The notes below the pieces were generated by a model. That model had not been told where the DNA came from, ran no database searches, and was given only the letters and a program-made list of their open reading frames with translations. From Prolixibacteraceae bacterium (lineage in GTDB: Bacteria; Bacteroidota; Bacteroidia; Bacteroidales; Prolixibacteraceae): a DNA stretch of 24,720 nucleotides. The DNA is taken from assembly GCA_023228025.1 (NCBI GenBank), contig JALOCD010000062.1, positions 1 through 24,720 of the forward strand. Reading direction: 5' to 3'. Each line of letters begins with the position of its first letter. Position 1 is the first letter of the stretch. Shown one piece after another: positions 1-9,174 of the stretch. Position numbers and translations under genes: made by a program.

Positions 1-2401
1 CCTTCTGAACGATGCTAATTTGTGGCTTCTCAAGTTTCATATCCTTAAATTTCTCCATCAGCATTTTATACTGAGAAACGGGGACATCGTTATCTTTAAG
101 TACTGCAAAAGCGCCATGACTGGCATATCCAGCCTTTTCGTAGACGCTCCGGTCAAATGAGGCAATAACCGTCGAGGCATTTGCAGGCAATTTCACTTCT
201 TTGGTTTTATTAATTTCATAACCTCCTTTTGTTTCAAAAATACCATACTGAAGTTTACCTTTCCATTCCGCATCTGTTTCGTTTATCCCATATACATTGA
301 TTTTGCCGCCTTCCTCAGCAACCACTACACCTTGTTGTGCAAAAGCCCTGCGAACAGGATGATAAGCCAACTTCTTGCGGTTGTAATAGTCTACGATGGT
401 CCAGCCATGGGTTACAGGCCAACTATCGTTGTACATCCAGAAAATGGCGCTGGAAGAACTGAACATTCTGCGATGATAGTTTGAGATGTATTCGGTCAAT
501 GCTTCGGATTGAAGAAGCGCACTGGCAAATACATATTCATCAAAGGTCATTTGCTTATATGATTTGCCCAACCAATACTCTGTGCTTTTGTAGCTGACGT
601 CTTGATCGCTCCAGAAGTTGACAACATTATCGTGATGGTCCCATGTTACAGAGCGTACATATTGCTCCTCTTTTGGCAAAAACTGGCGCAATGTGGCAGG
701 GGAACTTGCCCCAAGAAATCCTCCCTCGTTCGGGAACCGATCGACATAATTCCGGTAGGCATAAAAATTGAGGCTATCTGCTCCCAGTGATACATTCCAT
801 GGATGCTGATCGCCGGTTATTGAACTCGCCGGATCTTCGTAATTCTCTGAATAAGGAGAACTTGGCCAATAGAACATTTCCGGATTTTCTTTTTTTACAA
901 TAACCGGAATGAGATGGTGATATAAAATATAATCAGGGACAACTTTCCCCCGTGTATCATAGCCCCACGAGAATGTTCCCCACTCCAGTTCATTGTTTCC
1001 CGACCAGATAATAAGCGATGGATGGTGTGCAAACTCACGAACAGCCCATGTCACTTCCTTTTTGACAGAATTGTAAAATTCCAGGTTGTCTCCGGGATAT
1101 TCGGCGCATGCAAAAAGGAAATCGTGCCATACCACCAGGCCCTTTTCATCACAGAGGTCGAGTAAATCGTTACCGGCATATTGCCCGCCGCCCCATATCC
1201 GGAGAATGTTGAAGTTTGCTTCTACAGCCAGGTTCACGAGCTTCTCAAGTCTTTCTTTTGTAACGCTGCTGTAAATCATATCGGCAGGAACCCAGTTGCC
1301 ACCCTTCATGAATATCTTTTTATTATTCACTTTCACGGTAAAATAGTTGCCGGCAACCGGATGGGCCGATTTATCCACTTCTATTTTTCTGAAGCCAAAA
1401 CGACGGGAACCCGAATCGATAAGCTTCCCGTTCTGCTTAACTTCAACCTTCACTGTGTACAAATTTTGTTCACCATGTCCAATCGGCCACCAGAGTTTAG
1501 GTTTGTCAACCTTCATTTTTAGTTCGAAAGGACGAAGCGTCTTCGTCAGCGTGTCCTGAACAGTAACTTTCTGGTTTGTTTCTATTAAAGTTGCTTCTAC
1601 CGTAAGGTTTGATTTGGCGGCCAATCCCTGAATGAATGGACGGATAGTCAATTCTGCAGAAGAAAGATCGTCCTTCAATTTTGTATACGTCACAACCTGG
1701 TCCAGTCGGGCTGTTTCATTCCATTCGAGCCTTACATCCCCTGTAATCCCTACATTTATCATATTAGGGTTCCAGTCCCACGAGAATTGATACTGCGGTT
1801 TACGCAACCAATGACGTTTGTTCAGAATGGTACTTAAGTCATTGTTATAGGCATCGCCTTCTTTGTCTGCCACATCGAACAACCCGCTTTCGATGCCTGC
1901 AACAAGCATGTTTGCGCCCTCTTTTAGTTTGCCTGTAACATCAATGCGGCAAGGGATATATGTATTTTTGTGTGTACCTACAACCTCCCCGTTGATCATG
2001 ATAGTAGCATTATAATCCAATCGATCGAAAACAAGCCATGCCGGTTTATCCAATGCCTCTTTGGGAACAGTAAAATATCGGTAATACTGCCAGTATTGCT
2101 GCGAAACCCAACGTGCGGCAAGGGTATTGGTTCCAACATTCATATCGCCAAACATACCACGTTTCATCATGGCCATGTTCAAGTCCATTGGAACATCAAC
2201 AGTTACATACCTTAAAGTATCGTTCAACGGGTCGAAACGAATAAACCGGGCTACGTTATTGCAACCTTTGTTGCCATCACTCCATGTTACTTTCCATTTG
2301 CCGGATAGTTCTATTGACTTCGAAATTTGCGCGAATGTCGCATTCGTAATTAATAAAACCAGGATCAACTGACTTATAATCAATGTGATTGTTCTTTTCA
2401 T
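1..2401 (-). CDS. Glycoside hydrolase family 2, beta-mannosidase/exo-beta-glucosaminidase-like, exported (3' end beyond window)
   Basis: The frame is open from ATG at 2401 to the left window edge, about 800 residues with no stop seen, so the C-terminus is missing. An N-terminal hydrophobic signal peptide ends near residue 24 (ATFAQ). A GH2 jelly roll follows, with the QYQFSWDWNP-type stretch typical of the beta-mannosidase and exo-beta-D-glucosaminidase branch. Then come the Ig-like domain and the TIM barrel. The probable acid/base is Glu471 in WSGNNE (codon 989-991) and the probable nucleophile is Glu559 in FPNEGGF (codon 725-727). Their separation resembles that of known enzymes of this branch. 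It should release terminal beta-linked mannose or glucosamine in the periplasm, but sequence alone does not choose the substrate. It is the last visible gene of the minus-strand saccharolytic run, 98 bp after the six-hairpin gene. Family assignment is firm; specificity is inference. Confidence 0.88.
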   Translation of the reverse strand, partial: MKRTITLIISQLILVLLITNATFAQISKSIELSGKWKVTWSDGNKGCNNVARFIRFDPLNDTLRYVTVDVPMDLNMAMMKRGMFGDMNVGTNTLAARWVSQQYWQYYRYFTVPKEALDKPAWLVFDRLDYNATIMINGEVVGTHKNTYIPCRIDVTGKLKEGANMLVAGIESGLFDVADKEGDAYNNDLSTILNKRHWLRKPQYQFSWDWNPNMINVGITGDVRLEWNETARLDQVVTYTKLKDDLSSAELTIRPFIQGLAAKSNLTVEATLIETNQKVTVQDTLTKTLRPFELKMKVDKPKLWWPIGHGEQNLYTVKVEVKQNGKLIDSGSRRFGFRKIEVDKSAHPVAGNYFTVKVNNKKIFMKGGNWVPADMIYSSVTKERLEKLVNLAVEANFNILRIWGGGQYAGNDLLDLCDEKGLVVWHDFLFACAEYPGDNLEFYNSVKKEVTWAVREFAHHPSLIIWSGNNELEWGTFSWGYDTRGKVVPDYILYHHLIPVIVKKENPEMFYWPSSPYSENYEDPASSITGDQHPWNVSLGADSLNFYAYRNYVDRFPNEGGFLGASSPATLRQFLPKEEQYVRSVTWDHHDNVVNFWSDQDVSYKSTEYWLGKSYKQMTFDEYVFASALLQSEALTEYISNYHRRMFSSSSAIFWMYNDSWPVTHGWTIVDYYNRKKLAYHPVRRAFAQQGVVVAEEGGKINVYGINETDAEWKGKLQYGIFETKGGYEINKTKEVKLPANASTVIASFDRSVYEKAGYASHGAFAVLKDNDVPVSQYKMLMEKFKDMKLEKPQISIVQK

Positions 2402-2499
2402 TATTTCGGTTTAATACTTAAATTGAAGCGGGTTTTTAAATATACCTTTCATAAAAAGTGATTGTTGTTTTGATTAATGAATATATAAAATCCGCAAAA

Positions 2500-4542
2500 C
2501 TATCTTTGGCGTGCAGAAATATCATATTGATTTGCAAATTTTATCAATGCTTCGATGTTAATGGCGCTTTCCCATGGACGATACCTGGTTCCCTGCGGAC
2601 GATGATCGTTATAATATTCTGACCATACCCCCGTAGAATCCGCAACAGATAAGGTTTTTTTATAGATGGTTTCCGCACCCTCCATTTTTGTTTCAAGCAT
2701 GGAATAAAGCAGGAAACCATAATCATATCCTACTGTAAGCTTATTGTTCTTAGTAGAAGTTGAGTCGATTATACACGTCAGGTCCCCAGTTTTTTTATAT
2801 TGTCCAAATACTTTCGCTACAATGGGCTTCAGCTCTTTTGGCTCAAACTGAGAAGAATGTGTATACAATGGAGTAAGACTTACTGAAATGAGATTATATA
2901 TTTGAGGCGCTATTTTGGGCAGAGGCCCTAATGCCAGGCAAGCAGGACATTGATACCTGTTATTGATATCACGCTCTGTCCAGTCGATCCCGGCAAACCC
3001 TTTCCTGCCAAAAACAAGACAATCGGGCCCGGACTGTTCACATACCCCGTGACGGAACCTGGGGATATCCGTTAGATTTACCCGTTCGGGATTATTGGTG
3101 ATTAGCTGCCCATTCTTCCAGAAATTTTCGCGAAATAATTTTCTGGTATTCTCCAGTACCATCCTTTCATTTTCAATTTTAACGGAAGTCCATTTTTCGT
3201 GTTTTTTAATCCAGGTAAGTAATTTTTCACCGCCATCGATAAATAATATAGTAGCTTCAGCCGAACCATCGTTCAGCGCGGATCTGGGTAAAAAACCTCC
3301 TGCTACGTATGTTTCATCTCCATTAAAAGGGAGCATGCCCCGCACTAAATTTTTCTTCTGAACGTCCCAGCACCACTCAAGCAAAGGGAATATTTCAGCT
3401 ATAAAAGCATCATCCCCCGACTTTTCCAACAAATCAAAAGCTTGTATAATCAGGTAGCCGGGAGTTTCTACTTCATCGTTCTCATGAACGTGAAAAACAC
3501 CTTCAATTCCAATGCCCTGGGCATTATGGATTTCACCATATTTCTTCCAGATATTCCAGTAAAAGCTTAAAATGTTTTTTGCCTCTTTAAAATAACCCAA
3601 TGCCAGTAACCCTCTTGAAACGCCATACTGGTCCCTCACATAACCCAATGGGTATGGATAACCGGCCATGACGGAACCTTCCAGGGCCTGTTGGGTCCGT
3701 ATCATTACCGAAACGTCATCAATGGTTTGAAGCAGTTTTTCCCTTAATGGCAAATTAGCAGGAAACTGATGTCCGAAATCGGTCCTTTCGGCAGTAAATG
3801 CTTCCCACCAGGTTCTTGTCCGGTCTAGTAATTTGGCATAGCCTGATTTCTGAGCCTCCTCTGAATTTGAAATAACCTCGGGATATTCAGGCCCTCCTGA
3901 AAAATAAATATCAGATTCGCCGGGGTTAAATGTGATAATATATTCGTTTTCCTGATCTGATTTTTGTTCCACCTTTACGTTCCCTTTCCACATAATTTGA
4001 TGATATAATGGCTTAGGATAGGTGTATTTCTGGTAAATAGTTGTACCTGCGGGAACAAAAAGCAACAAATTCCCTTTTGAACCAGCAATTCCTGGTTTTG
4101 TAATTACTTTTACAAAGTCTTCCAGTACCAGACGAAAGCTTATTGTTTCAGTCAGGTTAAAATGACGGATCATGCATGGCAACTCCGAATCAACAAAATC
4201 GGTAAACATTCCGGCAGATTTTCCATTCTGAAATACCTGATGTGTCCAGATTGCCGTTCCTTGTTCCCTGATGGAACGGGTTTCGGTTTGGGTATTGCGG
4301 GTCATATCCAGTTTAAATAAAGAAGGAGTTGAATAAGGGGCAGGATATATTTTAATAATATCCGGGCCATGCTTATAAACCAGCATCTTCCCATTACCAA
4401 GGGCATGCACGGACCCATCATCCTTGTCGTAAATTTTTCCTGCCTGCCCCGTTGTTTGCGCCTGGACAAATGAACCTGACGGATTAATAAATACGAGTAT
4501 CGTAAACAATAGAAATGTAAATGATTTCCTGACAGGTTTCAT
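2500..4542 (-). CDS. Exported six-hairpin ((alpha/alpha)6) glycosidase-like protein of unknown specificity
   Basis: A 680-residue protein with a clear signal peptide (residues 1-29, ending FVQAQ). Residues of about 30-270 look like a beta-rich N-terminal domain. From about 280 on, alternating helices carry motifs reminiscent of alpha/alpha-toroid glycosidases: GYVRDQYGVSRGLLALG, a HVHENDEVETPGYL stretch, and FNGDETYVAGGFLP. The Asp in YVRDQ and the acidic ENDE and NGDE clusters are candidates for the active site. I cannot assign a CAZy family with confidence; a clan GH-L-like (GH15/GH63) or related toroid enzyme is the best structural guess. It lies 17 bp downstream of the first GH99-like gene, so the two are probably co-transcribed. 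It is probably a periplasmic exo-acting hydrolase of the same glycan. A non-catalytic or lyase role is not excluded. Confidence 0.6.
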   Translation of the reverse strand: MKPVRKSFTFLLFTILVFINPSGSFVQAQTTGQAGKIYDKDDGSVHALGNGKMLVYKHGPDIIKIYPAPYSTPSLFKLDMTRNTQTETRSIREQGTAIWTHQVFQNGKSAGMFTDFVDSELPCMIRHFNLTETISFRLVLEDFVKVITKPGIAGSKGNLLLFVPAGTTIYQKYTYPKPLYHQIMWKGNVKVEQKSDQENEYIITFNPGESDIYFSGGPEYPEVISNSEEAQKSGYAKLLDRTRTWWEAFTAERTDFGHQFPANLPLREKLLQTIDDVSVMIRTQQALEGSVMAGYPYPLGYVRDQYGVSRGLLALGYFKEAKNILSFYWNIWKKYGEIHNAQGIGIEGVFHVHENDEVETPGYLIIQAFDLLEKSGDDAFIAEIFPLLEWCWDVQKKNLVRGMLPFNGDETYVAGGFLPRSALNDGSAEATILFIDGGEKLLTWIKKHEKWTSVKIENERMVLENTRKLFRENFWKNGQLITNNPERVNLTDIPRFRHGVCEQSGPDCLVFGRKGFAGIDWTERDINNRYQCPACLALGPLPKIAPQIYNLISVSLTPLYTHSSQFEPKELKPIVAKVFGQYKKTGDLTCIIDSTSTKNNKLTVGYDYGFLLYSMLETKMEGAETIYKKTLSVADSTGVWSEYYNDHRPQGTRYRPWESAINIEALIKFANQYDISARQR

Positions 4543-4559
4543 ATTTTAGAGATTTAAAC

Positions 4560-5783
4560 TTATTTAGCAAATACCTCTTTTACAGCCTCCAGATACTTCA
4601 TTCCGTTAACCATGTCCGGCTCCAGGTAACTTCCTTCGCTCCATTCGTTCCAGGAATTGATCGTGACCATTTTTGGCTGATTGGGATGTGCATCCAGGTA
4701 AGCCTTTGCTATTTTTAGATAGATTTTAAAATTTTCAGGATTGACCCCTGTCTTGAGGCATGGTTTATATTCAAAAAACCTGGAATTAGTATCCCAGTCA
4801 ACTGCAACATGAGGAAAGAATGGAACAGAGAATTCTTTATCCCATTTCGGCCAAAAGGCAATGGCAGTATTGGCCCAGTCTAAATAATCATCAACCGGGG
4901 CTGAGAGGTGGACATACTGGTAATTGGTCAGGCTGTTGACCCCCAGAGCTTCTATGGTGTTATTCTGTGTCCTGACCTTATCTCCTGGGACGTTTGAATA
5001 CGTGTCAGGTATATTGCTCCAAAGAATTGCCTGAAGGTGAAGGTCAGGAAAGCCTGCTTTTTTTACTTTTTCCCGAAAAGAGTCAAGGGCTTCCCTGGTT
5101 TTTTGGATCCCACCCAGTCCTCTGATAAGCGTACCAAGCTCATAGATCGAAAATACGGGTTTCCCGTCAATCTTCAAATAGGAAGGGTGTGTCATATACT
5201 GCTTGATAATTTTGTCGGTAATGATATCGAAATTGGCACGGTCGACAGCGCCATCCCAGATAGTATCATAATGATGAGAGCGACGCTTGTCCCAAAGCGT
5301 AGTTGATGCATGATTAGCCCACATGATATAAAATTCGATCTTATCGTTATTTTTGGCTTTGAGAAAACCTTTGTCAATACAATCTTCCAAAAAAGGTTTA
5401 CCTTCATACCAGTACCAGTCGAACGCCAGCACATTGACCCCGTGTGATACAGCTGCATCTATCTTTTTTTCCATTACAGCGGGATTTGTTTCATCTTCAT
5501 ATCCCCAAAGCGGTATCCGCGGTTGCCGATGTCCTTCAAACTTAGGCGTTGCATTGCGGATGATTTCCCATTCACCTTCTGTCCCGTTAAAGAATGGTCT
5601 CCAGCGCGGTTCATCGTGATAAGCTGGCCAATAGTAAGCAGCCACTTTATAAGTTTGAACCGAAAGAACTTTATTTTCTTTGGATTGAGACTTGCAAGGT
5701 TGAAGGATAATTAATCCAATATACAAGCAAACTGTTTGTGTGTTAATGAATAAGTTGACTATTTTTTGAATTATTTTTAACAT
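4560..5783 (-). CDS. GH99-like / WbsX-domain putative glycoside hydrolase, paralogue A
   Basis: A 407-residue protein with a hydrophobic N-terminus (residues about 18-30) likely to be a signal sequence; Cys30 follows, but LQPC is a poor lipobox. The mature part opens with AAYYWPAYH and continues through IPLWGYEDE, VLAFDWYWYEG and FYIMWANH. This is the layout of the WbsX/GH99-like TIM-barrel family (PF14307), often misannotated as a glycosyltransferase. Near the C-terminus is NSWNEWSEGSYLEPD. Its NEWxEG core, Glu380 and Glu383, resembles the catalytic Glu pair of GH99 endo-alpha-mannosidases. It is a close paralogue of the neighbouring 5835-7046 gene, 51 bp upstream, so the pair arose by tandem duplication. 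An alpha-glycan hydrolase role in the periplasm is inferred from the motif and the locus; substrate is unknown. Confidence 0.75.
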   Translation of the reverse strand: MLKIIQKIVNLFINTQTVCLYIGLIILQPCKSQSKENKVLSVQTYKVAAYYWPAYHDEPRWRPFFNGTEGEWEIIRNATPKFEGHRQPRIPLWGYEDETNPAVMEKKIDAAVSHGVNVLAFDWYWYEGKPFLEDCIDKGFLKAKNNDKIEFYIMWANHASTTLWDKRRSHHYDTIWDGAVDRANFDIITDKIIKQYMTHPSYLKIDGKPVFSIYELGTLIRGLGGIQKTREALDSFREKVKKAGFPDLHLQAILWSNIPDTYSNVPGDKVRTQNNTIEALGVNSLTNYQYVHLSAPVDDYLDWANTAIAFWPKWDKEFSVPFFPHVAVDWDTNSRFFEYKPCLKTGVNPENFKIYLKIAKAYLDAHPNQPKMVTINSWNEWSEGSYLEPDMVNGMKYLEAVKEVFAK

Positions 5784-5834
5784 TTTCAGTTTATTTAAGT
5801 ATTACTTTTGAAATTTTGGTTGAATCTATATGTA

Positions 5835-7046
5835 TTAAAAACTTCCGAACACGTCCTTCACAGCCTCCAAATACTTCATTCCATTCACAGAGTCCGGCTC
5901 CAGGTAGCTTCCCTCGGTCCATTCGTTCCAGCAATTGATGTTCATGACACGGGGATCATTCGGATCGGCCAGTAACTTGTCCTTTGTCATTTGTAAAGCC
6001 GTTTTAAAGTTTTCGGGAGTATTGTTTTTGATTGTATTCATAAAAGGGTAACCGACATTCGCCCATTCCGATTTCAGGTCGCAGCGCGGTGTAGGGTCCC
6101 AACCCATCGAAACATTTGGAAAATAAGGTACTCCATATTCTGTTTTTGCTTTGTCCCAATGTGAGAAATACCGGTCCCTCACCCAATTATAATCTGTTTG
6201 TGTATCGGGTAATTCTGTGTGATGAATCCAGACATAAGAAGTAGCCGAATCGAACCCCAGCATTTTAATCAGTTCGGGCGTATTTGATGGTGCCTTCTCA
6301 ACCGGAAGAATGGGGTTTCCCCAGGCAACCAGGTTCCAGTGAACACCTTTTAATCCGGCAGCAACGGCTTTTTCACGCATCCGGTCCATAGCGGCTTTGG
6401 TAGCCTCCATGCTGCCAAAGCCCTCCACAAATTTCTGTACATCGTACACCGAAAAGTAGGCTTTCCCATCAATTTTCCAGTAGTTAGGTTTAGAGAAATA
6501 TTCTTTGATCACGAAATCGCAGATCTCATCAAATCGCTTAGGGGAAACTTTGCCCGGATAAAGTAATTTTTGTGCTGCTCCGCGTGTATAAGGGTGAATA
6601 TCGACCCAGTCGTGGTTGGCCCACATCAATCCGAATTTAATCCGTTCGCTGTTTTTCGCTTTCAGGAAACCTTCGTCGATGCAGCGGTTTAGGAAAGGGC
6701 CGTCTTCGTACATGTACCAGTCGAAAATAAAGCAGTCGATCCCATGATCCGCCGCAGCATCAATCTTCATTGCCATCACTTTCGGGTCTTTTTCATCCAC
6801 ATAACCCCACAACGGAACATTGGGTTGATTATGGCCCGGAAACCTCGGCTGAGCAGCTTTTACCAGTTCCCATTCCGACCAGCCGGGGCCTTTGTTGATG
6901 ATGTTCCGGGGATCGTCGGTATGATAATTTGCAAAATAATAGGCTGCCACAGTAATCTTATCTTCATTTGGGTTAGCCTTTTTGCCAGAGTTACATGCTG
7001 CCAAAAGAGCTAAAAGAATTAGCGTTAACGAAAGATTTTTCTTCAT
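5835..7046 (-). CDS. GH99-like / WbsX-domain putative glycoside hydrolase lipoprotein, paralogue B
   Basis: A 403-residue protein that begins with a good type II signal peptide, lipobox LAAC with Cys18, so it is probably a lipid-anchored periplasmic or surface protein. It shares with paralogue A the AAYYFANYH opening, PLWGYVDE, FDWYMYEDGPFL, MWANHDW and the C-terminal NCWNEWTEGSYLEPD. The putative catalytic pair is Glu375 and Glu378. Paralogue A has a much poorer lipobox, so the two copies may act in different places or on different linkages. It lies 29 bp downstream of the esterase gene and 51 bp upstream of paralogue A, in one operon. The family call is good; hydrolytic function rests on the NEWxEG match to GH99 and has not been shown here. 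Confidence 0.77.
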   Translation of the reverse strand: MKKNLSLTLILLALLAACNSGKKANPNEDKITVAAYYFANYHTDDPRNIINKGPGWSEWELVKAAQPRFPGHNQPNVPLWGYVDEKDPKVMAMKIDAAADHGIDCFIFDWYMYEDGPFLNRCIDEGFLKAKNSERIKFGLMWANHDWVDIHPYTRGAAQKLLYPGKVSPKRFDEICDFVIKEYFSKPNYWKIDGKAYFSVYDVQKFVEGFGSMEATKAAMDRMREKAVAAGLKGVHWNLVAWGNPILPVEKAPSNTPELIKMLGFDSATSYVWIHHTELPDTQTDYNWVRDRYFSHWDKAKTEYGVPYFPNVSMGWDPTPRCDLKSEWANVGYPFMNTIKNNTPENFKTALQMTKDKLLADPNDPRVMNINCWNEWTEGSYLEPDSVNGMKYLEAVKDVFGSF

Positions 7047-7075
7047 GAGTTAGTTTTTATTAAAGGTTAGTTGTT

Positions 7076-9031
7076 TTATTCAGTTATCCCCTTCCAGTTG
7101 TCGGTGCGAAATGGCGGGGCTGGCAACCCTTCTTTGTTATACAAATTGCCATAGGGGTTAATTTCCCATGAATACCGCACCGCTACGGGAGAAGGTTCTT
7201 TCAACGAACTTATCACCACTTCGTTTCCCTCTACTATTGCTTCTGCCCAATGGAACTTATGATCGCTTCCTGAAATGGAGAAGCCCTTCAGTATGCCATT
7301 GTCTTTTACAACCAATCCTCCTCCAACGGAGGTAAATTTTAAGCGGATTTTCCCACCTTCCATTTTCATTGATTCATAAACGGGACCTGAATAAATAATA
7401 TCTTCGTGATAGGCCACCTTACGAGCGGCCAGGTAGAGGCGTTTGCCCACATCAAGTTTATTTTTCGGGTGGATATCGTTTGCTTCGCCAATATCTATGG
7501 CACAAGCCATTCCAGTATTTGGAATTTTCAAGGTTAATGCCTGGGCTTCGCGTAATTCGGCCCAGTTGTCGTCCGAAGGTTCAGCTTTTTTAGCTTTATA
7601 ATTCGCCAACTGTACAAACAGGAAAGGCATGTACCCGTTTCCCCAGCGGATACGCCAGTCCTCTATCATCATCGGGAAAAGCGTACGGTATTGGTATGCT
7701 TTTCCTGCATTATTCTCACCCTGGTACCAAATGACCCCTTTGATACCATAGGGAATAATTGGAGCAATCCGTCCATTGTATTGTACTGTGTTGTAGTTGA
7801 AATACCCCTGCCATTGCGCCAGAGCCGGTTCTAAGGTATTGTTGCTGCTCCATTCTCCATCGAGCGGAATTTCAATTTTTTGATCCTCCGAAATAATCTC
7901 AGCTTTTGAATCGGACGTACCAATCCAGGCATATCCCCAATTCTCGTACATACGGATAGCCAATACATTTTTACCTATTTTTACGAGTCTCTTCGGAATA
8001 ATGTATTCAACTTGTTTTGAGGGGTTAGCAGTTCTTCCTATTTCGCTTCCGTTCAAGTATATGATTACATCTTTGGCCATAATAGTAAGTTGTAACTTCA
8101 GGTTTTTCCCTCTGGCTTCTTTCGGAATTTCGAAGTTTTTACGGAACCAAACCAATCCCCAGTAACCACCCAGTCCGATACTTTCCAGGCTAACCGGGTA
8201 GTTCGACTTTTTCCATGCGGCATCATTATATTCAGGCGCATAAACTTTGGTTTTTATTCCTTCCTGGGCCAGTCTGGCAAGGCTATCGCGTTCATGATCT
8301 GTTTTGATACTGTTTTTTACAAACAAGTCCCATGCTTTCTGATCACGATTCATTTGCGATATCTTATCGATGAAATCAGGATGCGTGGCCAACATCTCAG
8401 CGCTCATCCATGCCTCGACACTTGTAGCACCCCATGAAGAGTTGATAATCCCAACAGCTATTTTTTTATCAAGGCATAGCTCTTTGGCGAAGAAATATGC
8501 TACGGCGGATAAGTCTTTTACACTCGATGGACTTATACGGTTCCAGCTTTGTTTTTCGATGTCGGCGAGCGGAACACAGCTTGTTTTACGGGGGACATTG
8601 TAATAACGAATATTTGGAAAATCGGCCCCAGCAATTTCCTTTTCAGTGTTTGAGCCAACACCTGCCCCAACGCGCCACTCCATGTTCGACTGTCCTGATG
8701 CCAGCCACACCTCTCCTACCACCACATCTTTCAGCACAATGGTGTCGCGACTAAATACTTTCATTTCAAAAGGGCCACCGTAATCCAGTATGGGCATGCG
8801 GACCATCCACTTACCATCATCTCCGGCTTTTGCTGAAGTAATAAAACCGGCAAATTCTACTTTTACGTTCGTGTTAGGCATTGCTATGCCCCAAACAGGT
8901 GCATTAATTCCCTGTTGAATAACCATGCCATCGCCAAAAATGCCGGACAGACGAAGGTTTTGTCCAAAAATAGTATTGAACGTGAGTAAAAAGAAAAGTG
9001 TAATTAAGTTTCGTTTCATTTCCATTCTCAT
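7076..9031 (-). CDS. Sialate O-acetylesterase-like carbohydrate esterase (SASA/SGNH family), exported
   Basis: A 651-residue protein. The true start may be Met5 (ATG at 9019), which gives a compact signal peptide MKRNLITLFFLLTFNTIFGQ. The SGNH block ASGQSNMEW carries the catalytic Ser115. The second block is GVIWYQGEN (about 432-440), and the His521 region, DIHPKNK, supplies the base. Residues of about 260-395 form an inserted jelly roll resembling a GH2 sugar-binding domain (WFRKNFEIPKEARGK onward), a known layout of this family. Expected activity is removal of O-acetyl groups from a glycan. In polysaccharide loci the substrate is often hemicellulose or pectin rather than sialic acid, so the family name should not be read as the substrate. 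It is 143 bp downstream of the FAD-enzyme pair and may have its own promoter, though none was recognised in that gap. Confidence 0.85.
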   Translation of the reverse strand: MRMEMKRNLITLFFLLTFNTIFGQNLRLSGIFGDGMVIQQGINAPVWGIAMPNTNVKVEFAGFITSAKAGDDGKWMVRMPILDYGGPFEMKVFSRDTIVLKDVVVGEVWLASGQSNMEWRVGAGVGSNTEKEIAGADFPNIRYYNVPRKTSCVPLADIEKQSWNRISPSSVKDLSAVAYFFAKELCLDKKIAVGIINSSWGATSVEAWMSAEMLATHPDFIDKISQMNRDQKAWDLFVKNSIKTDHERDSLARLAQEGIKTKVYAPEYNDAAWKKSNYPVSLESIGLGGYWGLVWFRKNFEIPKEARGKNLKLQLTIMAKDVIIYLNGSEIGRTANPSKQVEYIIPKRLVKIGKNVLAIRMYENWGYAWIGTSDSKAEIISEDQKIEIPLDGEWSSNNTLEPALAQWQGYFNYNTVQYNGRIAPIIPYGIKGVIWYQGENNAGKAYQYRTLFPMMIEDWRIRWGNGYMPFLFVQLANYKAKKAEPSDDNWAELREAQALTLKIPNTGMACAIDIGEANDIHPKNKLDVGKRLYLAARKVAYHEDIIYSGPVYESMKMEGGKIRLKFTSVGGGLVVKDNGILKGFSISGSDHKFHWAEAIVEGNEVVISSLKEPSPVAVRYSWEINPYGNLYNKEGLPAPPFRTDNWKGITE

Positions 9032-9174
9032 TCTATTTTTGGTTTTAGTATTTCAGCAAGCAAAAGTTCGATATCAATATTACCATTTATAACCAATTGA
9101 ATCATTGCATTAAATGATTTAAAATTTGAACTTTTTGACATTTGAGGAAATTTATGGTAGACTGTTGTGAAATT

